This document shows, one piece after another, positions 9,609-19,393 of a stretch of 64,000 bases of DNA. The DNA is from Poindextera sp035604135 (GTDB lineage Bacteria; Pseudomonadota; Alphaproteobacteria; Caulobacterales; Caulobacteraceae), in assembly GCA_035604135.1 (NCBI GenBank), contig DATNJB010000006.1:119436-183435 (forward strand). The letters are read 5' to 3'. Under the pieces are notes generated by a model that had not been told where the DNA came from, searched no databases, and saw nothing but the letters and a program-made list of their open reading frames with translations. The position numbers were made by a program, and so were the translations under genes. Every line of letters starts with the position of its first letter. Position 1 is the stretch's first letter.

Positions 9609-10360
9609 AGGACGACCTCGTTCTTAGCGTCGTCGACGGGCCGATCGCCCGGCTGACCCTGAACGCGCCCGATCGGGCCAACGTCCTCTCGTCGGCGCTG
9701 ATGGGCGCGCTGGGCGAGGCGCTCGCCGCCGCTGCCGCGGACAAGGATGTGCGCGTCATCGTGCTCGGCGCGGCCGGCCGCATTTTCTGTGCTGGCCACG
9801 ATCTTGAAGAGCTGCGCGATCACGCGAACGGCCCCTCGCGCGAGGCCCTCTTCGCCCAGTGCTCGGCGCTGATGATGGCGATCGGGGCCTGCCGTGCGCC
9901 CGTCATCGCCCGCGTGCACGGCGCGGCGGTCGCCGCGGGCTGCCAGCTCGTGGCCAGCTGTGACCTCGCCTACGCGAGCGCGGCCGCCAAGTTCGCGGTT
10001 CCGGGGATCAACCTCGGGCTCTTCTGCTCCACGCCAGGCGTGGCCGTCGGCCGCTCGATCGGGCGGAAGGCCGCCATGGAGCTGCTGCTCACGGGCGAAA
10101 CCGTCGACGCCGAGCGCGCCGCGGCGCTTGGCCTGATCAACCGGGCGGTTCCGGCCGCGGACCTGGACGCGGTCGTCGACGCGACCGCGCGGGCCATCGC
10201 CGCCAAACCGCCCCACGCTGTCGCGCTGGGCAAGGCGGCATTTGGCCGCCAGATGGAGGCGCCGCTGGCGGAGGCGTATGCGATCGCCTCGCGCGCCATG
10301 GTCGAGAACCTCGCGTTCCCGAGCACGCAAGACGGCATCGCAACCTTCTTGAGCCGGTGA
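9605..10360 (+). CDS. ECHDC3-like crotonase-fold protein, catalytic glutamates absent
   Basis: 251 residues with the enoyl-CoA hydratase fold: oxyanion-hole segments FCAGHDLEEL and VHGAAVAAGCQL. The stretch AAGCQLVASCD ... PGINLGLFCSTPGVA strongly resembles human ECHDC3 rather than ordinary hydratases. Where crotonase uses Glu144 and Glu164, this protein has Gln114 and Gly134, so simple enoyl-CoA hydration is unlikely. The start is ATG at 9605, in an ATGA overlap with the sulfurtransferase stop; the stop overlaps the CoA-transferase start (GTGA). Co-translation with a CoA-transferase suggests an acyl-CoA substrate, but the reaction is unknown. Confidence 0.8.
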   Translation: MKDDLVLSVVDGPIARLTLNAPDRANVLSSALMGALGEALAAAAADKDVRVIVLGAAGRIFCAGHDLEELRDHANGPSREALFAQCSALMMAIGACRAPVIARVHGAAVAAGCQLVASCDLAYASAAAKFAVPGINLGLFCSTPGVAVGRSIGRKAAMELLLTGETVDAERAAALGLINRAVPAADLDAVVDATARAIAAKPPHAVALGKAAFGRQMEAPLAEAYAIASRAMVENLAFPSTQDGIATFLSR

Positions 10361-12612
10361 GTCAGGGGATGAGCGCGTACCAGGGACTGAAGGTTCTCGA
10401 CTGCAGCCAGGGACGGGCGGGCCCGATGGCGGCCATGCTCTTCGCCGATTTCGGCGCCGAGGTGCTTAAGGTCGAGCCGCCCGAGGGCGACTGGGCACGG
10501 GCCACGCCGGGCTACCAGATGTGGAACCGCAACAAGCGGACGACCAAGTTGGACATCGCCGGCGACGGGCGCGAGGCCCTGGAGCCGCTGCTCGCGGCGG
10601 CCGACATCGCCGTCTTCGACTTCAGCCCCCAGCGTATGCAGGCGCTCGGCCTGATGGACGCCGCAGAGCGGCATCCGCGTCTCGTCAACCTCTGGACGCC
10701 GCCCTATGGAACAACCGGCGCCTGGAGCGAGCTGAAGGCCCACCACGGGGTGCTGCAGGCTCTGTCGGGCGCTGCGTACCGCCAGTCGGCCTATGCCGAC
10801 CAGCCGGTCTATCTCGTCATGCCCTTGCTGCACTACCTGCAGGCAACGCTGGCCGCGGCCTCCGCGAGCGCGGCGCTCTTCCAGCGCGCGCTGAGCGGGC
10901 TTGGCCAGGCGGTCACGGTCAGCGGGCTGAATGCCGTCGCCATGGTCGGCGGCTCGTCCGGAGTCGTCGCGCCGGCCACGCGCCAGCCGCTCGGCGGTTC
11001 GCCCTCCTATCGGCTGTACGAATGCAAGGACGGCCAATTCCTCTTCCTGGCGACGTTGTTCCGCTACTTCTTCGACCGCGCCGTCGCGGCGATGGGGGTC
11101 GAAGGCATCGAGCTCATCGACGGCGCCTTCGCGGAGTCCGTTCCCGCCGTGATGCAGGCGAAGTTTCGCGAAAAGACGCGCGACGAGTGGCTCGAGATTC
11201 TGCACGCCGCCGACGTTCCCGCCGCACCGGTCGGGCTGCGCGAGGCGTGGCTGGCGAGCGAGATCATCGCCAACAACGACATGCGGGTTGTGCTGGAGCA
11301 CGTGGAACGCGGGCCGGTCGAGATGCCGGGCGCGCCGGTCAAGCTGTCGCGCACGCCGGCCGCCGTTCGGCGCCTGCCGCGCGCCGCCGACGAAGTTGAG
11401 ATCGCCGCCTTCGGGCAGCGGCAGCCGCCGGCTTCCGGCGAGGGAACGGGCTCGACGCAGGGGCCGTTGGCGGGCGTACGGGTGCTCGACCTCGGCACGG
11501 TCATCGCCGGCGCCTACGCCAGCGGCATTCTCTCCAACCTCGGCGCCGAGGTCGTGAAGGTCGAGGGAACCGACGGGGACCCCTGGCGCGCCTACGAGCT
11601 TGGCTTTGCCGCCTACAACCGCGGCAAGCGGGGCCTGGTCGTCGACCTGAAGCAGGACACCGGGCGCGAGGTCTTCCTCGACCTCGCCGCCAAGGCCGAC
11701 GTCGTCCTGGACAACTACCGCCTGGGCACGCGCGACCGGCTGGGGATCGGGCATGCGGCGGTGGCGGCGGTCAATCCGCGCGCGATCTCCTGTTCGGTCA
11801 CCACGTATGGCGCGAAGGGCGAGGAGACGCGGCGGCCGGGCTTCGACCCGCTCTTGCAGGCGCTCAGCGGCATGATGGCCGCGCAAGGGGGCGACGGCGA
11901 GCCGCCGGTCTTCCATACGATCGCGGTCAACGACTTCGCCTCGGCGGCCATGGCCGCGTTCGGCGTGATCACCGCCCTGAACGCCCGCGAGCGGACGGGC
12001 GAGGGCCAGGTGATGGAGACCAGCCTCGCCGCGCAGAGCGCCATCTTCCAGAGCGGCGAGCTGACGACATGGGCGGGCGCGCCGCCAGCGCCGAAGGGCT
12101 GCCGCGACTGCCTCGGCCTTTCGGCGCTCGATCGCTTCTATGCTTGCGCCGACGGCTGGATCCTTGTCGCCTGCGATGTCGCGAACGAGGCGCGCGCGCT
12201 CGCGACGGCGCTGGGCGCGCCAGAGTGGGCGACGGCATTCGACATGCTGGCCGAGCCGCGCGACGGGGCGCTGGCCAAGGCGATCCAACAGGCGCTGGCC
12301 AAACAGCCGCTCGACGCGGTGGTCAAGCTGCTGCTCGCGGCCGGCGTTCGCGCCGCCCCCGTCGTGGCGCGCGGAACCGCGGCGGGCGATCCCTGGCTCG
12401 CCGAAAACGGCTTCATGGACGCGGTGATCGAGACGCCGGACGGTCCCGTGCGCGATACGCGCTATGTCGCCTTCTCGCGCTCCGCGATCGGCTACCGCCG
12501 TCCCGAGCCTGGACTGGGCGAGCACAGTTTCGAGGTTCTGGCCGACTGGGGGATCGACCCCGAGCGCATCGCGCGCTTAGGCGAGGATGGAATCATCATG
12601 AGGTTGTGCTGA
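10357..12612 (+). CDS. Double-domain family III (CaiB/BaiF) CoA-transferase
   Basis: 751 residues, two CaiB/BaiF units in one chain (about residues 1-355 and 370-751). Each opens with the family signature: LKVLDCSQGRAGPMAAMLFADFGAEV and RVLDLGTVIAGAYASGILS (with SNLGAEVVKVEG). Family III enzymes move CoA between carboxylic acids through an Asp-linked anhydride. Domain 2 keeps the Asp (Asp526 in VNDFASAAM). At the aligned place domain 1 has His159 (LLHYLQATL), so domain 1 is probably non-catalytic. The GTG at 10357 forms a GTGA overlap with the crotonase stop; an in-frame ATG at 10369 is an alternative start. Substrate unknown. Confidence 0.85.
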   Translation: MSQGMSAYQGLKVLDCSQGRAGPMAAMLFADFGAEVLKVEPPEGDWARATPGYQMWNRNKRTTKLDIAGDGREALEPLLAAADIAVFDFSPQRMQALGLMDAAERHPRLVNLWTPPYGTTGAWSELKAHHGVLQALSGAAYRQSAYADQPVYLVMPLLHYLQATLAAASASAALFQRALSGLGQAVTVSGLNAVAMVGGSSGVVAPATRQPLGGSPSYRLYECKDGQFLFLATLFRYFFDRAVAAMGVEGIELIDGAFAESVPAVMQAKFREKTRDEWLEILHAADVPAAPVGLREAWLASEIIANNDMRVVLEHVERGPVEMPGAPVKLSRTPAAVRRLPRAADEVEIAAFGQRQPPASGEGTGSTQGPLAGVRVLDLGTVIAGAYASGILSNLGAEVVKVEGTDGDPWRAYELGFAAYNRGKRGLVVDLKQDTGREVFLDLAAKADVVLDNYRLGTRDRLGIGHAAVAAVNPRAISCSVTTYGAKGEETRRPGFDPLLQALSGMMAAQGGDGEPPVFHTIAVNDFASAAMAAFGVITALNARERTGEGQVMETSLAAQSAIFQSGELTTWAGAPPAPKGCRDCLGLSALDRFYACADGWILVACDVANEARALATALGAPEWATAFDMLAEPRDGALAKAIQQALAKQPLDAVVKLLLAAGVRAAPVVARGTAAGDPWLAENGFMDAVIETPDGPVRDTRYVAFSRSAIGYRRPEPGLGEHSFEVLADWGIDPERIARLGEDGIIMRLC

Positions 12613-12663
12613 CGGACGCGCCGAGCCTCTCGGCGCCAATTGCTCGCCGCCGCGCAGTGGCGA

Positions 12664-13206
12664 CTAGAGTGGGTGTTTCGCACGCCAATCCTTGACGGCG
12701 TCCAGCGTCAAGTCGACGTGCTTGGAAGGGTCGAGGTTCGAATAGACGAAGATCACCTTGTCGTCGGGCGCGATCACGTAAGACACCCGATCGGAGATGC
12801 CTGGATGGACGGCAAGCTCGGACTGGTAGGTCTTGGCGATCACCGCATTGGGGTCGGCGGCGACCGGGAATTTCGAGCGACACTCGCTGGTTGAGAACTC
12901 GGCCAGTCGGTCGACGTTGCCGGCGGTGACGCCGATGACGGTGGCGCCGAGCTTCTTGTAGTCGTCGCTGGCCGCGGCGAAGTCGTGCGCTTCGATCGTG
13001 CAGCCGGTGGTGAACGCGGCCGGGAAGAAATACAGCACGACCGGCCCCTTCTTGAGCGCGTCCGCCAAGGTGAAGCTGAACGACTTGCCGCCCATGGACG
13101 CCGGCGCAGTGAAGTTCGGTGCGGCGGCGCCGACCGGCAGGGCGGCGAGCGCTGGTGTAGCGGCGAGCGCCGTCGCGGCGGCGAAGGCGAGGAGGGTCTT
13201 CTTCAT
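12664..13206 (-). CDS. Exported peroxiredoxin (AhpC/TSA, Bcp-like)
   Basis: 180 residues with a signal peptide, MKKTLLAFAAATALAATPALA, so it should act in the periplasm on peroxides. The thioredoxin-fold core contains FFPAAFTTGCTIEAHDF with the peroxidatic Cys69. There is no Cys five residues later, as PrxQ/Bcp enzymes have; the only other Cys is Cys109 (TSECRSKFP), a possible resolving residue, otherwise it is 1-Cys. The ATG at 13206 is preferred over an upstream in-frame ATG (13245) because it gives a proper signal peptide. It stands alone, convergent with the CoA-transferase operon and divergent from fabD. Confidence 0.85.
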   Translation of the reverse strand: MKKTLLAFAAATALAATPALAALPVGAAAPNFTAPASMGGKSFSFTLADALKKGPVVLYFFPAAFTTGCTIEAHDFAAASDDYKKLGATVIGVTAGNVDRLAEFSTSECRSKFPVAADPNAVIAKTYQSELAVHPGISDRVSYVIAPDDKVIFVYSNLDPSKHVDLTLDAVKDWRAKHPL

Positions 13207-13345
13207 CGATCGGGCTCCAAAGCAACTTCCGGTGTCTATTGCCACGACTTGGCGTTGGACAACACCGCTATCGCAGCGCCGCCTTGCCGGCGCCGCGGCT
13301 TTCCCCTAACCCTCGCCGGCTGAAACGCCGCCAGGGGTTGCGCGC

Positions 13346-14290
13346 ATGAGTCTCGCCTTCGTCTTCCCGGGTCAGGGCAGCCAGGCCGTCGGAATGGGCG
13401 TTGAGCTCGCCGACGCCTTTGCCGCCGCCCGCGAAGTGTTCCAGGAGGTCGACGACGCCCTCGGCCAAGCCCTCTTCCGGATCATGCGCGAGGGGCCGAT
13501 CGAGACCCTGACCCTGACTGAGAACGCGCAGCCGGCGCTCATGGCCGTCAGCATGGCCGCGATGCGGGTGCTCGACCGCGAGTTCGGCGTTGCCGTGGGT
13601 CGAGCCGCCTTCGTCGCCGGCCACTCGTTGGGCGAATATTCGGCCTTGGCCGCTGCGAACGCGATCGGCCTGGCCGACGCGGCGCGCCTCTTGAAGCTCC
13701 GCGGTCAGGCCATGCAGCGCGCCGTGCCCGTCGGCGAAGGGGCGATGGCCTCGCTTATTGGCCCGAAGACCGACGTTGCGCTGGCTGAAGCCGCGGCCGC
13801 GGAGGGCGCCGAGATCGGCGTCTGCGTCGTCGCCAACGACAACAACGCAGGCAACGTCGTGATTTCGGGCGCAAAGGCGGCCGTGGATCAGGCGATCGAG
13901 GCTGCGAAGGCGCTCGGCGCGCGCGCCATCCCGCTCAACGTGTCGGCGCCGTTCCACTGTCCGCTGATGCAGCCGGCCGCCGACGAGATGGCCGAAGCGC
14001 TGGCGAGAACGACGATCATGCAACCGACAACCCCGCTCGTGGCCAACGTTACGGCAAGGCCGGTGATCGAGCCCGAGACCATCCGCAGACTCCTGGTCGA
14101 GCAGATCACCGGACGTGTGCGCTGGCGCGAGAGCGTCGAGTGGCTGGCGGGCGAGGGCGGCGTCACCCGTTTCGCCGAAGTGGGCGCCGGCAAGGTGCTG
14201 AGCGGGATGATCAAGCGCATCGCGCCGGACGCCGAGGCGACTGGCCTGAACACGCCCGCCGATCTCGAAGCCTTTGCGAAGTCGCTTTAG
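13346..14290 (+). CDS. fabD: Malonyl-CoA:ACP transacylase (FabD)
   Basis: 314 residues. Loads malonyl groups from CoA onto acyl carrier protein for fatty-acid elongation. It begins LAFVFPGQGSQAVGMG, and the catalytic serine is Ser94 in GHSLGEYSAL; the partner His lies in SAPFHCPLM. First gene of fabD-fabG-acpP-fabF, 15 bases before fabG. An AGGGG element precedes the ATG. Confidence 0.97.
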   Translation: MSLAFVFPGQGSQAVGMGVELADAFAAAREVFQEVDDALGQALFRIMREGPIETLTLTENAQPALMAVSMAAMRVLDREFGVAVGRAAFVAGHSLGEYSALAAANAIGLADAARLLKLRGQAMQRAVPVGEGAMASLIGPKTDVALAEAAAAEGAEIGVCVVANDNNAGNVVISGAKAAVDQAIEAAKALGARAIPLNVSAPFHCPLMQPAADEMAEALARTTIMQPTTPLVANVTARPVIEPETIRRLLVEQITGRVRWRESVEWLAGEGGVTRFAEVGAGKVLSGMIKRIAPDAEATGLNTPADLEAFAKSL

Positions 14291-14305
14291 AGGGGGTCCG
14301 TCCTG

Positions 14306-15043
14306 ATGTTCGATCTCGCTGGAAAAACCGCGCTGGTCACCGGCGCCTCTGGTGGGATCGGCGGCGCAATCGCCCGCGGCCTGCATGCGCAGGGCGCCTC
14401 GATCATCGCCTCCGGCACGCGGAAGGATGCGCTGGGCGCCCTGTGCGCCGAACTCGGCGCACGGGCCAGCGCGCTTCAGTGCGACCTGAGCGATGCGGCC
14501 GCGGTCGATGCCCTGGTCGGCGAGGCGGAAGCGCTCGGCGCGCCGGTCGACATCCTGGTCGCCAACGCTGGCGTGACTCGCGACAACCTCTTGGTGCGCA
14601 TGAAGGACGAGGAGTGGGAGGCGGTCATCACGGTCAACCTGGAGGCCTACTTCCGCCTGGCGCGCGCGGCGCTGCGCGGCATGATGCGTCGCCGCTGCGG
14701 CCGCATCATTGGCATCACTTCGGTGGTCGGCGCGATGGGCAACGCCGGCCAGGCCAACTACGCAGCCTCGAAAGCCGGCATGATCGGCTTCACGAAATCG
14801 GTCGCGCAGGAGATGGCGCCGCGCGGGGTCACGGCGAACTGCGTCGCGCCCGGAATGATTGAGAGTCCGATGACTGACGCGCTGACCGAGCAGCAGAAGA
14901 GCGCCATCCTTGGCCGCATCCCGGCCGGCCATCTGGGGTCCGCCGCCGATGTGGCGGCGGCCTGTATCTATCTCGCGTCCGACGAGGCGGCCTACGTCAC
15001 CGGTCAGACTCTGCACGTGAACGGCGGCATGGCCATGGTCTAG
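14306..15043 (+). CDS. fabG: 3-oxoacyl-ACP reductase (FabG)
   Basis: 245 residues, a classical short-chain dehydrogenase. NADPH-dependent reduction of beta-ketoacyl-ACP. Cofactor loop TGASGGIGGAIA near residue 12, NAG motif VANAGVTRDNLL, and catalytic Ser139, Tyr152, Lys156 (YAASK). The C-terminus AAYVTGQTLHVNGGMAMV is typical of FabG. Located directly after fabD, 163 bases before acpP. Confidence 0.97.
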   Translation: MFDLAGKTALVTGASGGIGGAIARGLHAQGASIIASGTRKDALGALCAELGARASALQCDLSDAAAVDALVGEAEALGAPVDILVANAGVTRDNLLVRMKDEEWEAVITVNLEAYFRLARAALRGMMRRRCGRIIGITSVVGAMGNAGQANYAASKAGMIGFTKSVAQEMAPRGVTANCVAPGMIESPMTDALTEQQKSAILGRIPAGHLGSAADVAAACIYLASDEAAYVTGQTLHVNGGMAMV

Positions 15044-15206
15044 CGCCCGCTCGCGCGCCGCTAGTCTGGCCAGGAGGAACGTGCTAGGCGGAAAATCGAA
15101 TGAGCCAGCCTTTGCCGGCCAAGGCTTCGGGTAACTAGGGTTTGCATCGAGGGCGACGGCCGCAGGGCCGCGCTATTCGAGAAATGAAACAAGGGGTTAG
15201 AAGCGT

Positions 15207-15446
15207 ATGTCGGAAACACTCGAACGCGTGCGCAAGATCGTGATCGAGCACCTGGACGCCGATCCGGAAAAGGTCACGGAGAAGGCCTCCTTCATCGACG
15301 ATCTGGGCGCTGACAGCCTCGACAACGTCGAACTGGTGATGGCGTTCGAGGAGGAGTTCGATATCGAGATTCCCGACGACGCGGCCGAGCACATCCAAAC
15401 TGTCGGCGACGCCGTGAAGTTTATCGACGAACGCCTCGCCGCCTGA
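15207..15446 (+). CDS. acpP: Acyl carrier protein
   Basis: 79 residues, strongly acidic. Carries growing acyl chains on a 4'-phosphopantetheine arm at Ser37 in GADSLDNVELVM, followed by FEEEFDIEIPDD. The 163-base space upstream probably holds its own promoter, as is common because acyl carrier protein is needed in large amounts; an AAGGGG ribosome site precedes the ATG. A stem-loop follows in the gap to fabF. Confidence 0.99.
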   Translation: MSETLERVRKIVIEHLDADPEKVTEKASFIDDLGADSLDNVELVMAFEEEFDIEIPDDAAEHIQTVGDAVKFIDERLAA

Positions 15447-15467
15447 GCTCAGCAGGAATTCCGCTTC

Positions 15468-15506
15468 AAGCCGTCGCGCCGCGTGCATCCGCCCGGTCGA
15501 CGGCTT
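15468..15506 (+). promoter_or_regulatory. Stem-loop between acpP and fabF
   Basis: AAGCCGTCG (15468-15476) pairs perfectly with CGACGGCTT (15498-15506) over nine bases, with a 21-base loop. No T-rich tract follows, so it is not a clean intrinsic terminator. It may be a partial terminator or a 3' stabiliser that keeps acpP mRNA more abundant than fabF mRNA; that role is inference. Confidence 0.4.
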
Positions 15507-15541
15507 AATGCTACTTGGACCGAATCTGGCAAGGACATCCC

Positions 15542-16821
<1,280 letters not shown>

Positions 16822-16825
<4 letters not shown>

Positions 16826-17886
16826 CCGGCCGGTCGGGTCCGGGCGGTCGACTCCAGTCCGGCGGCCTCAGTCCCGGCCGCCGCTTCGCCATCATGGCGA
16901 CGAGCGCCGCAGCCACTCTTGGCGTGCTCCTGATGCTGCTGGCTCTGGTCGGCGTTTGGCTGTTCCAAGGCCCGGGCCCGGCCGCCCACGCGACCGATGT
17001 CGTGCTCCCCTCCGGCGTCAGGACGCCCGAGATCGCCGCGGCGCTCGAGCGGGAAGGGGCGATCAGCTCGTCGACCGTCTTCCTGATCGCCGCCCAGCTG
17101 ACCGGCGCTGCACGCCACCTGAAGGCGGGGGAGTACGCGTTCGAGCCGCACACTTCGATGGCCGCCATCATGCGCATGATCCGGCGCGGCGAGATCGTGC
17201 ACCACCTGGTGACCATCCCCGAAGGCTTCACCTCGCAGGCCGTCATCGACGCGCTGGACGCGACATCGATCCTCACCGGGTCGGCGCCCATCCCGCCGGA
17301 GGGCGCGGTGCTGCCGGAGACCTACGAGGTTCAGCGCGGCGAGGATCGCGCAGCGGTGCTGCAGCGCATGATGGACGCCCGCGACCAGCTCCTGGCCGGG
17401 CTCTGGGCGCAGCGCCGCCAGGATCTGCCGCTGACCAGCCCCGAGCAGGCGGTGATCCTCGCTTCTATCGTCGAGAAGGAGACGAGCCTGGCCAGCGAGC
17501 GACCGCGGGTCGCGGCCGTGTTCCTGAACCGCCTGCAGAAGGGCATGAAGCTCGAGTCCGACCCCACCGTTATCTACGGACTGACGCGCGGCGTGCCGCT
17601 CGGCCGCGGGATCCGCGAGTCCGAGCTCACCGCGCCCACGCCCTACAACACCTATGTGATTCCGGGCCTCCCCCCGACGCCGATCTGCAATCCGGGGCGC
17701 GCGTCGCTGGCCGCGGTGCTCGATGCCCCGCGCACCGATGAGCTCTATTTCGTCGCCGACGGGACGGGCGGGCACGCGTTTTCATCGACGCTCGAACAGC
17801 ATCAGAAGAACGTCGCCCACTGGCGCGCGATCGAGCACGCGGGCGCGCAGCCGCCGCCGGCGCCGTCAGCCGGAGCTCACGGTTGA
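16822..17886 (+). CDS. mltG: Endolytic murein transglycosylase MltG
   Basis: 354 residues. Inner-membrane lytic transglycosylase that cuts nascent peptidoglycan and is thought to end glycan chains. A short basic N-terminus, one membrane helix (about residues 26-50), a LysM-like region and the YceG domain, with the catalytic Glu218 in ILASIVEKETS, then TPYNTYVIPGLPPTPICNPG and the DELYFVADGTGGHAF ending. The GTG at 16822 gives a GTGA overlap with fabF; the frame is open further upstream but lies inside fabF. It ends in a TTGA overlap with yicC. Confidence 0.93.
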
Positions 17887-18767
17887 GTCTCTCAGGCATG
17901 ACCGGCTTTGCGCGCGCCGAGGGCCGCGCTGGCGCCTGGACCTGGGTGGCGGAAGCCCGCTCGGTGAATGGCCGTGGGCTGGAAACGCGATTTCGCGGGC
18001 CGGCCAACCTCGAGGGCTTGGAACGCGGCGCCCGGGAAGCGGCGCAAGGCCTGTTCAGCCGCGGGCAGCTGACCGTCGCGGTTCAGGCCCGCCAGTCGGG
18101 CGGGTCGGCCGCGGTCAGGGTGAACCGGGACCAGCTCGAGCGCTACCTTGAGCTCTGCCGCCCGTATGTGGAGGCGAACCGCGCTGCGCCGCCGGCGCTC
18201 GACGGGCTTCTTTGCCTGCCCGGCGTGATCGAGGCAGGTGCGGAGGATGAGGACCCCGACGCCCGCGCGGCGCTCGAAACCGCCATCGCCGAGACCGTCG
18301 CCCTGGCGCTTGCCGACCTGAAGGCCGCTCGACTAGCCGAGGGGGCGGCGCTTGCGCCCGCGCTCGCAGGCCTCGTCGACCGTATCGAAGCCCTGACGGC
18401 CGAAGCGAGGACTGAGGCGCGCGAGCAGCCCGCGCTCCTGAAGGAGCGCTTCGCCAAGCGGATCGCCGAACTCGTCGGCGTCTCGGCCGTGCTGGACGAG
18501 CGCGTGGTGCAGGAGGCGGCCGTCATGGCCGGCCGCGCCGATGTGCGCGAAGAACTCGACCGCCTGGCCGCGCACGTCGAGAGCGCCCGCGAGCTGCTGG
18601 CGGGGGCGGCCGCCGTCGGACGTCGCCTCGACTTCCTGACCCAGGAGTTCATGCGCGAGGCCAATACCCTGTGCTCGAAGTCGGCCACGACGGCGCTCAC
18701 GGCCTTAGGCCTCGAGCTGAAGGCGGTCATCGATCAGCTGCGCGAGCAGGTGCAGAATGTCGAATGA
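17883..18767 (+). CDS. YicC family endoribonuclease
   Basis: 294 residues with the SLSGMTGFARAEG opening and the C-terminal FLTQEFMREANTLCSKS block that define the YicC/YloC family; E. coli YicC has been described as an endoribonuclease. The start is TTG at 17883, inferred from the TTGA overlap with mltG and because family members normally have a few residues before MTGFAR; the ATG at 17898 is the alternative. It overlaps gmk by 11 bases, a common neighbour of yicC. Confidence 0.88.
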   Translation: MSLSGMTGFARAEGRAGAWTWVAEARSVNGRGLETRFRGPANLEGLERGAREAAQGLFSRGQLTVAVQARQSGGSAAVRVNRDQLERYLELCRPYVEANRAAPPALDGLLCLPGVIEAGAEDEDPDARAALETAIAETVALALADLKAARLAEGAALAPALAGLVDRIEALTAEARTEAREQPALLKERFAKRIAELVGVSAVLDERVVQEAAVMAGRADVREELDRLAAHVESARELLAGAAAVGRRLDFLTQEFMREANTLCSKSATTALTALGLELKAVIDQLREQVQNVE

Positions 18768-19389
18768 ACGGCGAGGCCTGATGCTGGTCGTTTCCAGCCC
18801 CTCGGGCGCCGGCAAGACGACGCTCTGCAGGCGGTTGCTGGCCGACAACCCCGGACTCGCCGCTTCCATCTCCGCCACGACGCGCGCGCCACGGCCGGGC
18901 GAGGCCGCCGGGCGCGAATACCGCTTCCTGGATCGGACTGGCTTCGACGCCATGGTCGCCGCGGGCGCTTTTCTCGAGTGGGCGGATGTGCACGAGCACC
19001 GCTATGGCACGCCGGGCAGGCCGGTCGCCGAAGCCCTGGCAGCCGGCAAGGATGTGCTGTTCGACATCGACTGGCAGGGCGCGGCGACGATCGCAGCGAC
19101 CGCCCCCGACGAAGCCGTGCGCGTGTTCGTGCTGCCGCCCTCGATGGCCGACCTCGCAACCAGGTTGCACGGCCGCGCCCAGGACGACGAGGGCGTGATC
19201 CGCCGCCGCCTCGCGCGCGCCTACGGCGAGATCGCCCGTTGGACGGAGTACGACTATGTCATCGTCAACGATGATCTCGACCGGGCTGCTGCCGAGCTTG
19301 GGGCGATCTACCGCGCCGAGCGGCTGAAACGAGTCCGCAACCCCGGGCTCGCGGAGCTCGTCGGCCGACTGCTCTCCGAAAAGCTCTGA
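18757..19389 (+). CDS. gmk: Guanylate kinase
   Basis: 210 residues. Converts GMP plus ATP to GDP plus ADP. P-loop SSPSGAGKTTL near residue 14; GMP-binding elements STTRAPRPGE-like (SATTRAPRPGEAAGREY), FLEWADVHEHRYGTP and DVLFDIDWQGA. Its start lies inside yicC, so the two are probably coupled. Last gene of the plus-strand run that begins at fabD; the next gene is convergent, four bases away. Confidence 0.97.
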   Translation: MSNERRGLMLVVSSPSGAGKTTLCRRLLADNPGLAASISATTRAPRPGEAAGREYRFLDRTGFDAMVAAGAFLEWADVHEHRYGTPGRPVAEALAAGKDVLFDIDWQGAATIAATAPDEAVRVFVLPPSMADLATRLHGRAQDDEGVIRRRLARAYGEIARWTEYDYVIVNDDLDRAAAELGAIYRAERLKRVRNPGLAELVGRLLSEKL

Positions 19390-19393
19390 GCCG

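Noticed and set aside
9970..12525. 851-codon open frame antisense to the CoA-transferase operon
   Set aside because: Arg/Ala/Gly-rich composition, no family motifs, and mirror position to well-supported genes; a by-product of high GC at third positions.
13268..15016. 582-codon open frame antisense to fabD-fabG
   Set aside because: Same GC-driven artefact; fabD and fabG have clear catalytic motifs on the other strand.
15081..15134. 17-codon ORF behind AGGAGG upstream of acpP
   Set aside because: The spacing from AGGAGG to GTG is only three bases and the peptide has no distinguishing feature.
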